The position numbers and the translations under genes were made by a program. Shown one piece after another: positions 25,738-34,459 of a DNA stretch of 64,000 bases. Under the pieces are notes generated by a model. That model saw only the letters and a program-made list of their open reading frames with translations, ran no database searches and had not been told where the DNA came from. Source of the DNA: Persephonella hydrogeniphila (GTDB lineage Bacteria; Aquificota; Aquificia; Aquificales; Hydrogenothermaceae); the NCBI RefSeq assembly GCF_900215515.1, contig NZ_OBEI01000008.1:1-64000 (forward strand). The letters are read 5' to 3'. Every line of letters starts with the position of its first letter. The first letter of the stretch is position 1.

Positions 25738-26541
25738 TTAATTGATTTCACTTCCCCTTTTCCCTCCCAGTTCCTCAAGTAGTTTCTTTATCTCTTCGAC
25801 TTTTGCATAGTCAAGGGGGGTTCGTTTCCTTATATCTTTTGCGTTAATGTTTGCTCCTCTTTTTATTAGAAAAAGAACCATTTTTTTATGTTTTCTCATC
25901 ACAGCAAGATGGAGCGGTGTCTCTCTTGATCTTCCACATGCATTGACGTTAGCTCCATGTTCAAGAAGTATTTTAGCAACATTTATTTTACCTGTTAAGG
26001 CAGCTTTGTGCAGCGGTGTCCATCTTCTTGCATTCAGTGCGTTTACATCTGCACCGTATTTTATCAGTATTTTTACAACATCTTCATGTCCCTCCAATGC
26101 AGCAAGATGAAGAGGTGTGTCTCCATATTTATCCTTTGCATTTACATCAGCTCCGTGGTTAATCAGGTATATCGCTATCTCTGTGTATCCTTTCATAGCT
26201 GCTATATGTAGAGGGGTATATCCAAAAAACTTTTCTTTTACGTTAACATCGGCTCCATGCTCAAGAAGGATTTTTACGATTTCAATATTTCCTTTTGAAA
26301 CAGCTCTGAGGAGAGGTGTGTAATCGTATCTATCTCTGGCATTTATATCTGCTCCTTTTTCAATCAACTCTTTCACAAGCTCTACATCTCCGTACTGGAT
26401 TGCTTTAAACAGTTTCCTGTTTAGCTTTTCTCTGGATTCAGCCAGTGCTCTTGGTAAATATATGTCGTTTTTGTATGTGAATAGAAAGGATGTGTGTGAT
26501 ATTATAAGTAGTAAGATTATCAGATTTCTTAACAGGTGCAT
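25738..26541 (-). CDS. Exported ankyrin-repeat protein, about 7 repeats
   Basis: This 267-residue protein starts with a hydrophobic export segment (LRNLIILLLIISHTSFLF). A helix ESREKLNRKLFKAIQ follows, then about seven ankyrin repeats from residue 45 to 260. The final repeat, RTPLDYAKVEEIKKLLEE, matches the cap of the larger neighbour. The shared post-signal helix and cap indicate that the three genes arose by duplication with repeat gain or loss. It lies one base after the third member and 12 bases before the largest. Confidence 0.9.
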   Translation of the reverse strand: MHLLRNLIILLLIISHTSFLFTYKNDIYLPRALAESREKLNRKLFKAIQYGDVELVKELIEKGADINARDRYDYTPLLRAVSKGNIEIVKILLEHGADVNVKEKFFGYTPLHIAAMKGYTEIAIYLINHGADVNAKDKYGDTPLHLAALEGHEDVVKILIKYGADVNALNARRWTPLHKAALTGKINVAKILLEHGANVNACGRSRETPLHLAVMRKHKKMVLFLIKRGANINAKDIRKRTPLDYAKVEEIKKLLEELGGKRGSEIN

Positions 26542-26542
26542 C

Positions 26543-27223
26543 TTATTTCCTTTTTTTCAAAATTTCTAAAAATTCAGGATCCTGTGTGTAGTCTCTGGGA
26601 GCATACCCGTATTTATCTTTAATATCAGGATCTGCACCTAATTCAATTAAAACTTTTGCAGCATCTTTATGATTCCAGAATACAGCTTCGTGAAGGGGGG
26701 TATCTCCATCTTCATCCATTGCGTTTATTTCTGCTCCATGTTTTACAAGAAGCTTTATTATTTCCACATTGCCGTGTCTTGCTGCGTAATGTAGTGGGGT
26801 AGAACCATTTTTTGTTCTTGCATTTACGTCAGCTCCGTTTTCTATCAGGACTTTTACTGTATTTAGATTTCCCCTACCTGCAGCAAGATGAAGAGGTGTT
26901 TCCCAGTTATCGTCTTTTGCGTTTACATCTGCACCATGTTTAATAAGGTATTTTACGATCTCAACATTTCCTCTAAATGCTGCTTCATGGAGAGGAGTCC
27001 AGCCAATAGCATCTTTGCTGTTTACATCTGTACCTTCAGATATCAGTTTTTTTATTAGCTCTATATTTCCTTCCTCAACGGCTTTGTTCAGGGGAGGTTT
27101 TCTTTCTTTTTTCTTAAGTCTTTCCTTTAGCTCTTCTACTGTGTGGGGTCTTTTTTCATCGGACTGGGAGGACGGTGTATAAGTAAAAAATAATAAAACA
27201 ATAAATATATAAAAAATTCTCAT
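26543..27223 (-). CDS. Exported ankyrin-repeat protein, about 6 repeats
   Basis: The ATG at 27223 is chosen because GGAGG lies seven bases before it and it opens a signal peptide (MRIFYIFIVLLFFTYTPSSQ). A start 16 codons upstream would bury that signal. The mature part has a helix VEELKERLKKKERKPPLNKA and about six ankyrin repeats, ending YAPRDYTQDPEFLEIL, a diverged version of the cap seen in the other two. It is the first gene of the ankyrin block, 69 bases after asd. Likely periplasmic; partners unknown. Confidence 0.88.
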   Translation of the reverse strand: MRIFYIFIVLLFFTYTPSSQSDEKRPHTVEELKERLKKKERKPPLNKAVEEGNIELIKKLISEGTDVNSKDAIGWTPLHEAAFRGNVEIVKYLIKHGADVNAKDDNWETPLHLAAGRGNLNTVKVLIENGADVNARTKNGSTPLHYAARHGNVEIIKLLVKHGAEINAMDEDGDTPLHEAVFWNHKDAAKVLIELGADPDIKDKYGYAPRDYTQDPEFLEILKKRK

Positions 27224-27292
27224 CTCCCGTCCTCCCTTTGAAACGGTTTTATATTTATTATATATTATCATCTTTTTTACTGCTACATATTC

Positions 27293-28306
27293 TTATACAA
27301 GTCCATATTCCACAAGAAGCTCTGCTATCTGGACTGCATTTGTTGCTGCTCCTTTTCTCAGATTATCTGCAACAACCCACATAGAAAGACCATTATCAAA
27401 GGCAAGATCCTTTCTTATTCTTCCTACAAATACCTCATCTTTTCCTGCTACTTCGATAGGCATAGGATATACGTTATTTTGAGGATCATCTTCGAGTATG
27501 ACACCAGGAGCATTTTTTAGAATTTCTCTTGCCTCCTCAGGGGAGATAGGTTCTTCTGTTTCTATGGTAACAGCCTCGCTGTGTCCGTAAAAGACCGGAA
27601 CTCTGGCACAGGTTGCAGAAACTTTTATCTCAGGAGCATGCATTATCTTCCTTGTTTCGTTAAACATTTTCATCTCTTCTTTTGTGTAATCGTTATCTAA
27701 GAAAACATCTATATGCGGAATTACATTAAAAGCTATATGGTTTGGTAATGCTTCTGGATAGTAGTATTTGCCTTCAAAAAAAGCTTTTGTTTCTTCTTCA
27801 AGATCTTTTATTGCTGTTGCTCCTGCTCCAGAGACAGCCTGATAGGTGGAAACTATAACTCTTTTAATTTTTTTTGATTTATGAATGGGATTTAAAGCTA
27901 CAACCATTTGAATTGTAGAACAGTTAGGATTTGCTATTATTCCTTTATGCCATTTAACATCTTCCGGGTTTACCTCTGGAACTACAAGGGGAACATCGTC
28001 ATCCATTCTGAATGCAGAGCTGTTATCAATAACTATTGCACCCTTTTCAACAGCTACTGGAGCCCACTCTTTACTTCTTGAGCCTCCTGCTGAGAAAAGA
28101 GCTATATCTATACCTTCAAATGCTTCTGGGGATACAGGCTGTACTTTATATTTTATCCCCATAAACTCAAGCTCTTTTCCTGCTGATCTTTCTGAAGCAA
28201 GGAGTCTTATCTCATCAACAGGAAAGTTTCTCTCTTCAAGAACTCTGAGCATAGTCTGACCTACAGCACCTGTTGCTCCTAATATTGCGATGTTATAATT
28301 TTTCAT
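27293..28306 (-). CDS. asd: Aspartate-semialdehyde dehydrogenase
   Basis: Asd makes aspartate semialdehyde for lysine/diaminopimelate, threonine and methionine. The 337-residue protein has the nucleotide motif GATGAVGQTML, FSAGGSRSKEWAP, the nucleophile in IANPNCSTIQMV (Cys near 129) and YQAVSGAGATAI. Length is typical of the shorter bacterial form. A ribosome site AGGAGG precedes the ATG. The gene is divergent from a small membrane protein and purH, with 55 bases between. Confidence 0.96.
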   Translation of the reverse strand: MKNYNIAILGATGAVGQTMLRVLEERNFPVDEIRLLASERSAGKELEFMGIKYKVQPVSPEAFEGIDIALFSAGGSRSKEWAPVAVEKGAIVIDNSSAFRMDDDVPLVVPEVNPEDVKWHKGIIANPNCSTIQMVVALNPIHKSKKIKRVIVSTYQAVSGAGATAIKDLEEETKAFFEGKYYYPEALPNHIAFNVIPHIDVFLDNDYTKEEMKMFNETRKIMHAPEIKVSATCARVPVFYGHSEAVTIETEEPISPEEAREILKNAPGVILEDDPQNNVYPMPIEVAGKDEVFVGRIRKDLAFDNGLSMWVVADNLRKGAATNAVQIAELLVEYGLV

Positions 28307-28361
28307 TGATACCTCCTAAGATTTTTGAATTAACAATATTTTACAATAACGAGGTCGTGTG

Positions 28362-28571
28362 ATGGAGAAAACACAGCCTAAAAAGAAAAAAAACCCTTTT
28401 ATTGTTATTCTTATCTTGACAGGTCTTATGTTTTTACCTTTTCTGGCGTTCTTATTTGATAAATTATTACTTAAGATGGATAACACCCTCTTATTTTTTG
28501 GAGAAATCGTAATTGTTTCTATAGGACTGTTATCAGGTTTTCTAATATACTATTTCTTTTTCAAAAATTAA
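28362..28571 (+). CDS. Small two-helix membrane protein
   Basis: This 69-residue protein has a basic, polar N-terminus (KTQPKKKKNPF) and two hydrophobic segments (about 13-32 and 41-66), ending in YYFFFKN. It would insert as a hairpin in the inner membrane. The ATG at 28362 is preferred since GAGG lies seven bases upstream; a GTG one codon earlier is closer than ideal. It is 15 bases ahead of purH and probably co-transcribed. I do not recognise a family. Confidence 0.65.
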   Translation: MEKTQPKKKKNPFIVILILTGLMFLPFLAFLFDKLLLKMDNTLLFFGEIVIVSIGLLSGFLIYYFFFKN

Positions 28572-28586
28572 AAAGAGGAGGATTTT

Positions 28587-30134
28587 ATGAAAAAAAGGGC
28601 GCTTTTATCTGTATCGGATAAAAGGGGAATTGTTGACTTCGGTAAGGCACTGGTTGAACTTGGCTTTGAGATAATATCTTCTTCAGGAACAGCAAAGGTT
28701 CTTAAAGAAAATGGAGTTCCGGTAGTTGAGGTGTCTCAGATAACCGGATTTCCTGAAATAATGGGTGGAAGAGTAAAAACACTCCATCCTAAAATACATG
28801 GAGCTCTTCTCGCTGTAAGGGATAACCCGGATTATATGAAACAGATTCAAGAGCTTGGTATACAACCTATAGATATAGTTGCGATAAATCTTTATCCTTT
28901 TGAAGAAACAGTTAAAAAAGGTGCAGGCCTTGATGAGATAATAGAAAATATAGATATTGGCGGTCCTGCAATGGTAAGGGCATCAGCTAAAAACCATAAA
29001 TTTGTCACTATCATTGTTGACCCTGATGATTATGATTTTGTTCTATCAGAACTGAGGGAAAATGGAGAGACAACCCTTGAGACAAGAAGAAAGCTTGCAC
29101 TTAAGGCTTTCAGACATACAGCATTTTATGATAGTGTTATATCTGCTGTTCTAAATGAGAAATTTGGTATTAATGAAAAGTTCCCTGATGAACTTTCTAT
29201 TCCTGTAAGAAAACGCTCTACCCTCAGATACGGTGAAAACCCACATCAGGAAGGAGCCGTTTATACTTCTCCTGTAGAGTACAGAGGTTTATCTGTTGCA
29301 CAGAGTGATGTTCTCCATGGAAAAGAGATGTCTTACAATAATTTTCTTGATGTTGAAGCTGCTGTTAATCTGATCAAAGAGTTTGATGAGACAGCCTGTG
29401 TTATAGTCAAACATAACAACCCCTGTGGTGTTGCAGTCAGAGAAAAACAGGTAGACGCTTACAGAGAAGCTCTTTCAAGAGATCCTAAATCTGCATTTGG
29501 AGGTATCGTTGCTTTTAACAGGTCTGTAGATATGGAAACTGCACAGGCATTAACAGAGATATTTCTGGAAGTGGTTATAGCTCCTGATTTTGATGAAGAA
29601 GCCTTTAAATTCTTAACAGAAAAGAAAAAAAATCTCAGACTTGTGAAAATTAAAAATTTCAGTAAAGAGCCGGCAGGACTTGATTATAGAAGAATAAGTG
29701 GTGGATTGCTAATTCAGGACAGAGATTTAAGACTTTATAAAGAATGGAAGGTTGTTACAGATAGGGAGCCTTCTCCTGAAGAAGTAAAGGATCTTCTTTT
29801 TGCATGGAAGGTGGTAAAACACGTAAAATCAAATTCTGTTGTAATAGCTAAAAATAATGCAACGGTAGGAATTGGACCCGGTCAGACATCCCGGGTTGAT
29901 AGTCTTGAGACAGCAGTAAAAAAAGCAAAGGAGTTTGGACTATCAACGGAAGGGGCTGTGCTTGCGTCAGAGGCATTTTTCCCTTTTAGGGACAGTGTTG
30001 ATGAAGCTGCGAAGCACGGCATCACTGCTATAATTCAGCCTGGAGGTTCTATAAGAGATCCTGAAGTAATAGAGGCTGCTAATGAACATAAAATAGCCAT
30101 GGTGTTTACAGGTATGAGACATTTCAAACATTGA
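28587..30134 (+). CDS. purH: Bifunctional AICAR formyltransferase/IMP cyclohydrolase
   Basis: PurH carries out the last two steps to IMP. The 515-residue protein has the IMP cyclohydrolase (MGS-like) domain at about 1-195, with SVSDKRGIVDFGKALVELGF, SSSGTAK and GGRVKTLHPKIHGALL. The AICAR transformylase domain follows, with CVIVKHNNPCGVAV, SAFGGIVAFN and the C-terminal GMRHFKH. The order and length are normal. AGAGGAGG lies before the ATG. purB and purT are also in the window but in other operons. Confidence 0.97.
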   Translation: MKKRALLSVSDKRGIVDFGKALVELGFEIISSSGTAKVLKENGVPVVEVSQITGFPEIMGGRVKTLHPKIHGALLAVRDNPDYMKQIQELGIQPIDIVAINLYPFEETVKKGAGLDEIIENIDIGGPAMVRASAKNHKFVTIIVDPDDYDFVLSELRENGETTLETRRKLALKAFRHTAFYDSVISAVLNEKFGINEKFPDELSIPVRKRSTLRYGENPHQEGAVYTSPVEYRGLSVAQSDVLHGKEMSYNNFLDVEAAVNLIKEFDETACVIVKHNNPCGVAVREKQVDAYREALSRDPKSAFGGIVAFNRSVDMETAQALTEIFLEVVIAPDFDEEAFKFLTEKKKNLRLVKIKNFSKEPAGLDYRRISGGLLIQDRDLRLYKEWKVVTDREPSPEEVKDLLFAWKVVKHVKSNSVVIAKNNATVGIGPGQTSRVDSLETAVKKAKEFGLSTEGAVLASEAFFPFRDSVDEAAKHGITAIIQPGGSIRDPEVIEAANEHKIAMVFTGMRHFKH

Positions 30135-30204
30135 TTTATGTTAAGGAAATAGGAAAATTTTAAAACTACCTTTATGTAAGTAATTACTAACCAAGGAGTT
30201 AATC

Positions 30205-30558
30205 ATGAAAAAAATAGCATTTGCTGTTTTTTCCCTCTCTTTTCTGTTTTTCTCATGTGCTACAACAGGAAAACAGGTTCAAAAGGTAGAAAGTAAGCCT
30301 GTTCAGAAAGAAGTAAAGATAAAAAAAGAGTGTAAAAATTATGTAAACAGAATGGAAAAATGTCTTAGAGAAGCAAAAGGCAAAGATTACAGGAAAGTCT
30401 GGAGCCAGTGTGAAGGTCAGGTTATGTGGGATATGCTTAAAGAGTATCAGGACAATGGCTTTTGTTTTGATGAAGAAGAGTGTAAACAGAAAGTTCTTGA
30501 TGAGATTAATAAATGTAAAGAAGAAAGGACATACCTGTTCAGAAAGTACTACAGGTAA
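30205..30558 (+). CDS. Putative lipoprotein with conserved-looking cysteines
   Basis: The N-terminus (MKKIAFAVFSLSFLFFSCA) ends in a lipobox, LFFSC with Cys18, so the protein is probably lipid-anchored. The mature part is charged. Its cysteine pairs (KKECKNYVNRMEKCLRE, SQCEG, GFCFDEEECK and NKCKEE) are spaced as in helical hairpins stabilised by disulfides. I do not recognise a family. It follows purH by 70 bases with its own AAGGAG site and converges on the 30559 gene, whose stop abuts its own. Confidence 0.65.
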   Translation: MKKIAFAVFSLSFLFFSCATTGKQVQKVESKPVQKEVKIKKECKNYVNRMEKCLREAKGKDYRKVWSQCEGQVMWDMLKEYQDNGFCFDEEECKQKVLDEINKCKEERTYLFRKYYR

Positions 30559-30942
30559 TCACTCTTCTGGAATAAACTTTGCGTCATAGTATATGTAGTC
30601 TCTCTGGGAAGGAATCTCAAAATAAACCTTCCCTTTCTCTTTTTCATTTTTATTCAGGATACCATCGAGATTTATATCTATATAACCAAAGCCAAATCTG
30701 TAAGGTCTGGTCTGTTTCTCGTAAGTACCTTTTGCTGTAGTGAGTTTTTCCACTTTTAAAAATCTTTTTATAAGCTTTCCACAGCTGTAGAACTCAACAA
30801 TACCATTTTCAAAACCAAGTGTTGTTTCTATAGTTCTACCTAAAATATTTATCCTCTCTGGTGAGAAAAAGAGCCTGTATACATAAAAAAGACCAATCCC
30901 TACAACGATGAGAACTATCACCAGTATGACAGCTTTTTTCAT
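30559..30942 (-). CDS. Single-pass membrane-anchored protein with EF-hand-like loop
   Basis: This 127-residue protein has one N-terminal membrane segment ([18 protein letters not shown]) and a small outer domain. [14 protein letters not shown] near 94-107 resembles a calcium-binding EF-hand loop, though one loop alone is weak evidence. Its ATG overlaps the purT stop in ATGA form, so it is translationally coupled to purT. I do not recognise a family and see no functional link to purine synthesis. Confidence 0.6.
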   Translation of the reverse strand: MKKAVILVIVLIVVGIGLFYVYRLFFSPERINILGRTIETTLGFENGIVEFYSCGKLIKRFLKVEKLTTAKGTYEKQTRPYRFGFGYIDINLDGILNKNEKEKGKVYFEIPSQRDYIYYDAKFIPEE

Positions 30943-32120
30943 ATCACGACCTTCATATGTTGAGCGGCAGTTTTGGCTCTTTCCCTTGCCTCTTCTACTG
31001 TATCACCTGTAGCAAGAGCTACACCCATTCTCCTTTTTGGTCTTGTTGTCGGTTTACCAAATATTCTTACCTTTGTATCAGGTATGGAAAGGGCTTTTTC
31101 CAGTCCCTCATAGTAAGGAGCTACTCCCCAGTCTGGAGCGTGGAAACAGTAAGATGCCCCTGCAGGAGCTACCATTTTTATATCTATTGGAAGCCCTAAT
31201 ATAGCCCTCAGGTGTATCTCAAACTCAGACATATTCTGGGATATCATCGTCACCATCCCTGTATCATGAGGTCTTGGAGATATCTCATTAAAGTAAACAT
31301 CATCCCCTTTAACAAACAGCTCACACCCGAAAATACCGTACCCTCCAAGTGCATCTGTTATTTTCTTTGCAATATCCTTTGCTTTTTCAAGGGCAACAGG
31401 ACTCATAGGTTGTGGCTGCCAGCTTTCCCAGTAATCTCCTTCCACCTGAATATGTCCTATAGGCTCACAGAAAAGAGTTCCCTGATTTTGCGTTCTTACT
31501 GTAAGAAGTGTTATCTCAAAATCAAAGTCTATAAACTCTTCTATGATAACTTCTCCACCTTTTCCCCTTGCATTTTCCTGAGCGTAATACCATGCCTTTT
31601 CTATCTGCTCTTCAGATCTTACGATACTCTGACCTTTACCTGAGGAACTCATTACCGGTTTGACAACGGCAGGAAGGCCTATCTCCTTTATGGCTTTTTT
31701 GTAGGTATCTATGTCAGATGCAAACCTGTAAGATGAAGTTTTTAAACCTACTTCTTCAGCAGCAAGTCTCCTTATACCTATTCTGTTCATTGTATAGTTT
31801 GTGGCTTTTGCCGAAGGTATCACAGTAAAACCTTCTTTTTCAAGCTCAAGAAGCATAAGAGTATCGATAGCTTCGATTTCTGGAACTATAAAATCTGGTT
31901 TTTCCCTGTAAACGATATTTTTTATCTGCTGACCATTTTTCATATCTATTACATAAGATCTCTGTGCTACCTGCTGGGCAGGAGCAAACTCGTAGCTGTC
32001 TACAGCTATCACCTCTACACCAAGCCTTAAAGCCTCTATAGCAAACTCTTTTCCAAGCTCTCCACTCCCAAGAAGTAAAATCTTTGTAGCGTTATGGGAT
32101 AAAGGGGTGCCTATTACCAT
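30939..32120 (-). CDS. purT: Formate-dependent phosphoribosylglycinamide formyltransferase PurT
   Basis: PurT formylates GAR with formate and ATP, independent of folate. The 393-residue ATP-grasp protein shows [20 protein letters not shown], the A-loop [33 protein letters not shown] and the metal-binding [15 protein letters not shown]. Length is normal. It is the first gene of a two-gene block with the 30559 gene and divergent from the DUF1538 gene. Use of PurT fits an organism with formate available. Confidence 0.96.
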   Translation of the reverse strand: MVIGTPLSHNATKILLLGSGELGKEFAIEALRLGVEVIAVDSYEFAPAQQVAQRSYVIDMKNGQQIKNIVYREKPDFIVPEIEAIDTLMLLELEKEGFTVIPSAKATNYTMNRIGIRRLAAEEVGLKTSSYRFASDIDTYKKAIKEIGLPAVVKPVMSSSGKGQSIVRSEEQIEKAWYYAQENARGKGGEVIIEEFIDFDFEITLLTVRTQNQGTLFCEPIGHIQVEGDYWESWQPQPMSPVALEKAKDIAKKITDALGGYGIFGCELFVKGDDVYFNEISPRPHDTGMVTMISQNMSEFEIHLRAILGLPIDIKMVAPAGASYCFHAPDWGVAPYYEGLEKALSIPDTKVRIFGKPTTRPKRRMGVALATGDTVEEARERAKTAAQHMKVVI

Positions 32121-32194
32121 TTTGAATCTCCTCTGGGTTATAATTTTGGTATAAAAAGATTATAAACAATCTGAGACGAAAAGGAAAAATACAT

Positions 32195-33706
32195 TTGACA
32201 GATATAAAACTTTTCTTAAGGCTACTAAAAGACTCTGTAAGAGATTTAATTCCTATTATCCTTGTAATAGTTGTTTTCCAGTTTTTAATTCTCCAACAGA
32301 TTCCAGATAATATTTTTTCCATTATTTTAGGTCTTTCTATTGTAGTTTTTGGACTTGCAATTTTTATACAGGGTTTAGAAGTCGGTATATTTCCATTAGG
32401 AGAAAATCTTGCAAATGAGTTTGCAAAAAAAGGCTCCCTTTTCTGGCTTCTTCTGTTTTCGTTTTTTATTGGATTTTCAACAACAATAGCAGAACCTGCT
32501 TTAATAGCAATAGCAGATAAGGCAGAAATAATATCTTTTGGAAAGATTGATGCGTTCTGGTTGAGATTTACTGTTGCTTTGTCTGTTGGTTTGGCAATTG
32601 CATTAGGAGTGTTGAGAATTATTTTAGGGCATCCTATTCAGTGGTACATAATTGTCGGTTACATAATTGTAGTTCTTATAACTTTTTTTGCCCCTCCAGA
32701 GATTGTTGGGCTTGCTTACGATAGTGGAGGAGTAACAACATCGACAGTTACTGTTCCCCTTGTTACAGCTCTCGGAATAGGACTTGCATCAAGTATAAGA
32801 GGGAGAAATCCTGTAATAGATGGATTTGGGCTTATAGCTTTTGCTTCCTTGACACCTATGATATTCGTCCAGATTTATGGGATATTAGTTTATGTAATAT
32901 CTGGGGAACCAGCCCAAATACAGATAAAATCGGAGCTTTCTTTACCAGAAGTTACCTACTCAGAACACAAACCTCACTGGATTTTAGAGATTGTAATTGA
33001 TTTTTTAGGCATTATAAAGGATGTTGCCCCAATTCTTGGTGTTATCTTTTTTTTCCAGTATTTTATAATAAAAAAATCTATTCCCCATCCAAAAAAGATA
33101 TTTATCGGTGTTCTCTTTGTTATTTTTGGGCTGTATGCCTTCATTGTAGGTCTTGAGATGGGTCTTTTTCCTCTTGGGGAAGGTATGGCTTTTCAACTGA
33201 CACAAAAGGGAACTGTTTTCTTAATTTATCTGTTCGGCTTTCTCATTGGTTTTTCTACAACAATGGCTGAGCCTGCCTTGATTGCCGTTGCACTGAAAGC
33301 TAAAGAGGTGAGTGCTGGAAGAATAAATGATTTCATACTAAGAATATTTGTTGCTTTAGGGGTTGCTGTAGGTATAGCTCTTGGATGTTATAGGATTGTT
33401 GCCGGTGATTCTATACATTACTATATAATTGTTGGGTATGTAATTGTGATAATAATGACATATTTTGCTCCCAGATATATTATTCCTATAGCTTACGATA
33501 GCGGTGGTGTTACTACATCAACAGTCACAGTTCCACTCGTTGCTGCTTTAGGGCTTGGACTTGCAACAAATATCCCCGGAAGAGACCCTCTTATAGATGG
33601 GTTCGGGCTTATAGCCTTTGCATCATTATTTCCAATAATAACAGTTATGGGGTATGGGATTTTAGCTGAAACTATATTAAAAAGAGCAAAGGAGGGAAAA
33701 AGATGA
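32195..33706 (+). CDS. DUF1538 integral membrane protein, internally duplicated
   Basis: This 503-residue protein is very hydrophobic and made of two homologous halves (about 1-245 and 255-503). Each half carries the same signature series: [11 protein letters not shown] or [11 protein letters not shown], then [13 protein letters not shown] or [13 protein letters not shown], then [16 protein letters not shown], then [12 protein letters not shown]. This matches DUF1538 proteins, which behave like transporters or channels of unknown substrate. The start is a TTG with an AAAGGAAA-type site. The PII-like gene overlaps its stop in ATGA form and a CBS protein follows, suggesting nucleotide control of transport. 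Confidence 0.88.
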   Translation: MTDIKLFLRLLKDSVRDLIPIILVIVVFQFLILQQIPDNIFSIILGLSIVVFGLAIFIQGLEVGIFPLGENLANEFAKKGSLFWLLLFSFFIGFSTTIAEPALIAIADKAEIISFGKIDAFWLRFTVALSVGLAIALGVLRIILGHPIQWYIIVGYIIVVLITFFAPPEIVGLAYDSGGVTTSTVTVPLVTALGIGLASSIRGRNPVIDGFGLIAFASLTPMIFVQIYGILVYVISGEPAQIQIKSELSLPEVTYSEHKPHWILEIVIDFLGIIKDVAPILGVIFFFQYFIIKKSIPHPKKIFIGVLFVIFGLYAFIVGLEMGLFPLGEGMAFQLTQKGTVFLIYLFGFLIGFSTTMAEPALIAVALKAKEVSAGRINDFILRIFVALGVAVGIALGCYRIVAGDSIHYYIIVGYVIVIIMTYFAPRYIIPIAYDSGGVTTSTVTVPLVAALGLGLATNIPGRDPLIDGFGLIAFASLFPIITVMGYGILAETILKRAKEGKR

Positions 33707-34050
33707 AATTCTCCGTTCTCGTTGCAATAGTGAGTGAAGAACTTGAAGATAAAGCTATAGATATAGCAAGAAAAGAAGGAGCAGGAGGTGTAACTATACT
33801 GCATGGTACCGGGATAGGACTTAAGGAGAAAAAAATATTTTTTGGTCTTACCTATGAAGGAAGAGAAAGCATTCTGCTATTTGTTCTTGAAAAAAAATTA
33901 GCTTTAAAGGTTCTGAAAGCATTAAACAGGGAGTTAGATTTGGAAAAAGAAGAGCATGGTATAGCATTTACTATACCTATTGAACATCTTGGGGGAATTA
34001 ATAAGGAAGAATTATCAAAATTTCAGGAAGAAATAGAAGAAGAAATATAG
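33703..34050 (+). CDS. PII-like regulatory protein
   Basis: This 115-residue protein has the ferredoxin-like pattern of the PII/PII-like superfamily. [39 protein letters not shown] includes the glycine-rich nucleotide loop; [17 protein letters not shown] and [14 protein letters not shown] follow. The classical T-loop uridylylation Tyr region is not recognisable, so it is not GlnB or GlnK proper. It is translationally coupled to the DUF1538 membrane gene and followed by a CBS protein. The likely role is to bind an adenine nucleotide and gate the transporter; that is inference. Confidence 0.8.
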   Translation: MKFSVLVAIVSEELEDKAIDIARKEGAGGVTILHGTGIGLKEKKIFFGLTYEGRESILLFVLEKKLALKVLKALNRELDLEKEEHGIAFTIPIEHLGGINKEELSKFQEEIEEEI

Positions 34051-34064
34051 GAGGAGAAGAAAAA

Positions 34065-34454
34065 ATGCTTGTGAAAGATATTATGAAAAGAGAAGTGTGT
34101 ACTATATCTCCTATGGCAAGTATAAAGGATGCTCTTAAGGTAATGAAAGAAAAAGATGTTAAAGCACTTATTGTGGATAAACAACATCCACATGATGCAT
34201 ACGGTATTATAACCTATACAAGTATACTAAAAGCTGTTTATGCTGAAGAAGGAGATATAGAACTTCTAAATGTATATGATATCGCTGTTAAACCTGCAAT
34301 TTCTATATCTGGAGAAGTCGATATAAAATACGCTGCAAGAATGATGGTTAATTTTAATATTAAAAGAGTTTTAGTTATTGAAAATAATCAATTACAGGGA
34401 ATTATATCAATGACTGATATAATAGAGTCATTATTCAGAGAAATTGGGGAATAA
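34065..34454 (+). CDS. CBS-domain pair protein
   Basis: This 129-residue protein is almost entirely two CBS domains: VKDIMKREVCTISPMASIKDALKVMKEKDVKALIV (about 2-40) and VDIKYAARMMVNFNIKRVLVIENNQLQGIISMTDII (about 86-122). CBS pairs bind adenosine nucleotides and act as energy sensors. AGGAGAAG precedes the ATG. It lies 14 bases after the PII-like gene, forming a membrane protein-PII-CBS trio. The next gene, an ABC permease, starts five bases later, so all may be one transcript. Confidence 0.88.
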   Translation: MLVKDIMKREVCTISPMASIKDALKVMKEKDVKALIVDKQHPHDAYGIITYTSILKAVYAEEGDIELLNVYDIAVKPAISISGEVDIKYAARMMVNFNIKRVLVIENNQLQGIISMTDIIESLFREIGE

Positions 34455-34459
34455 AAAGA

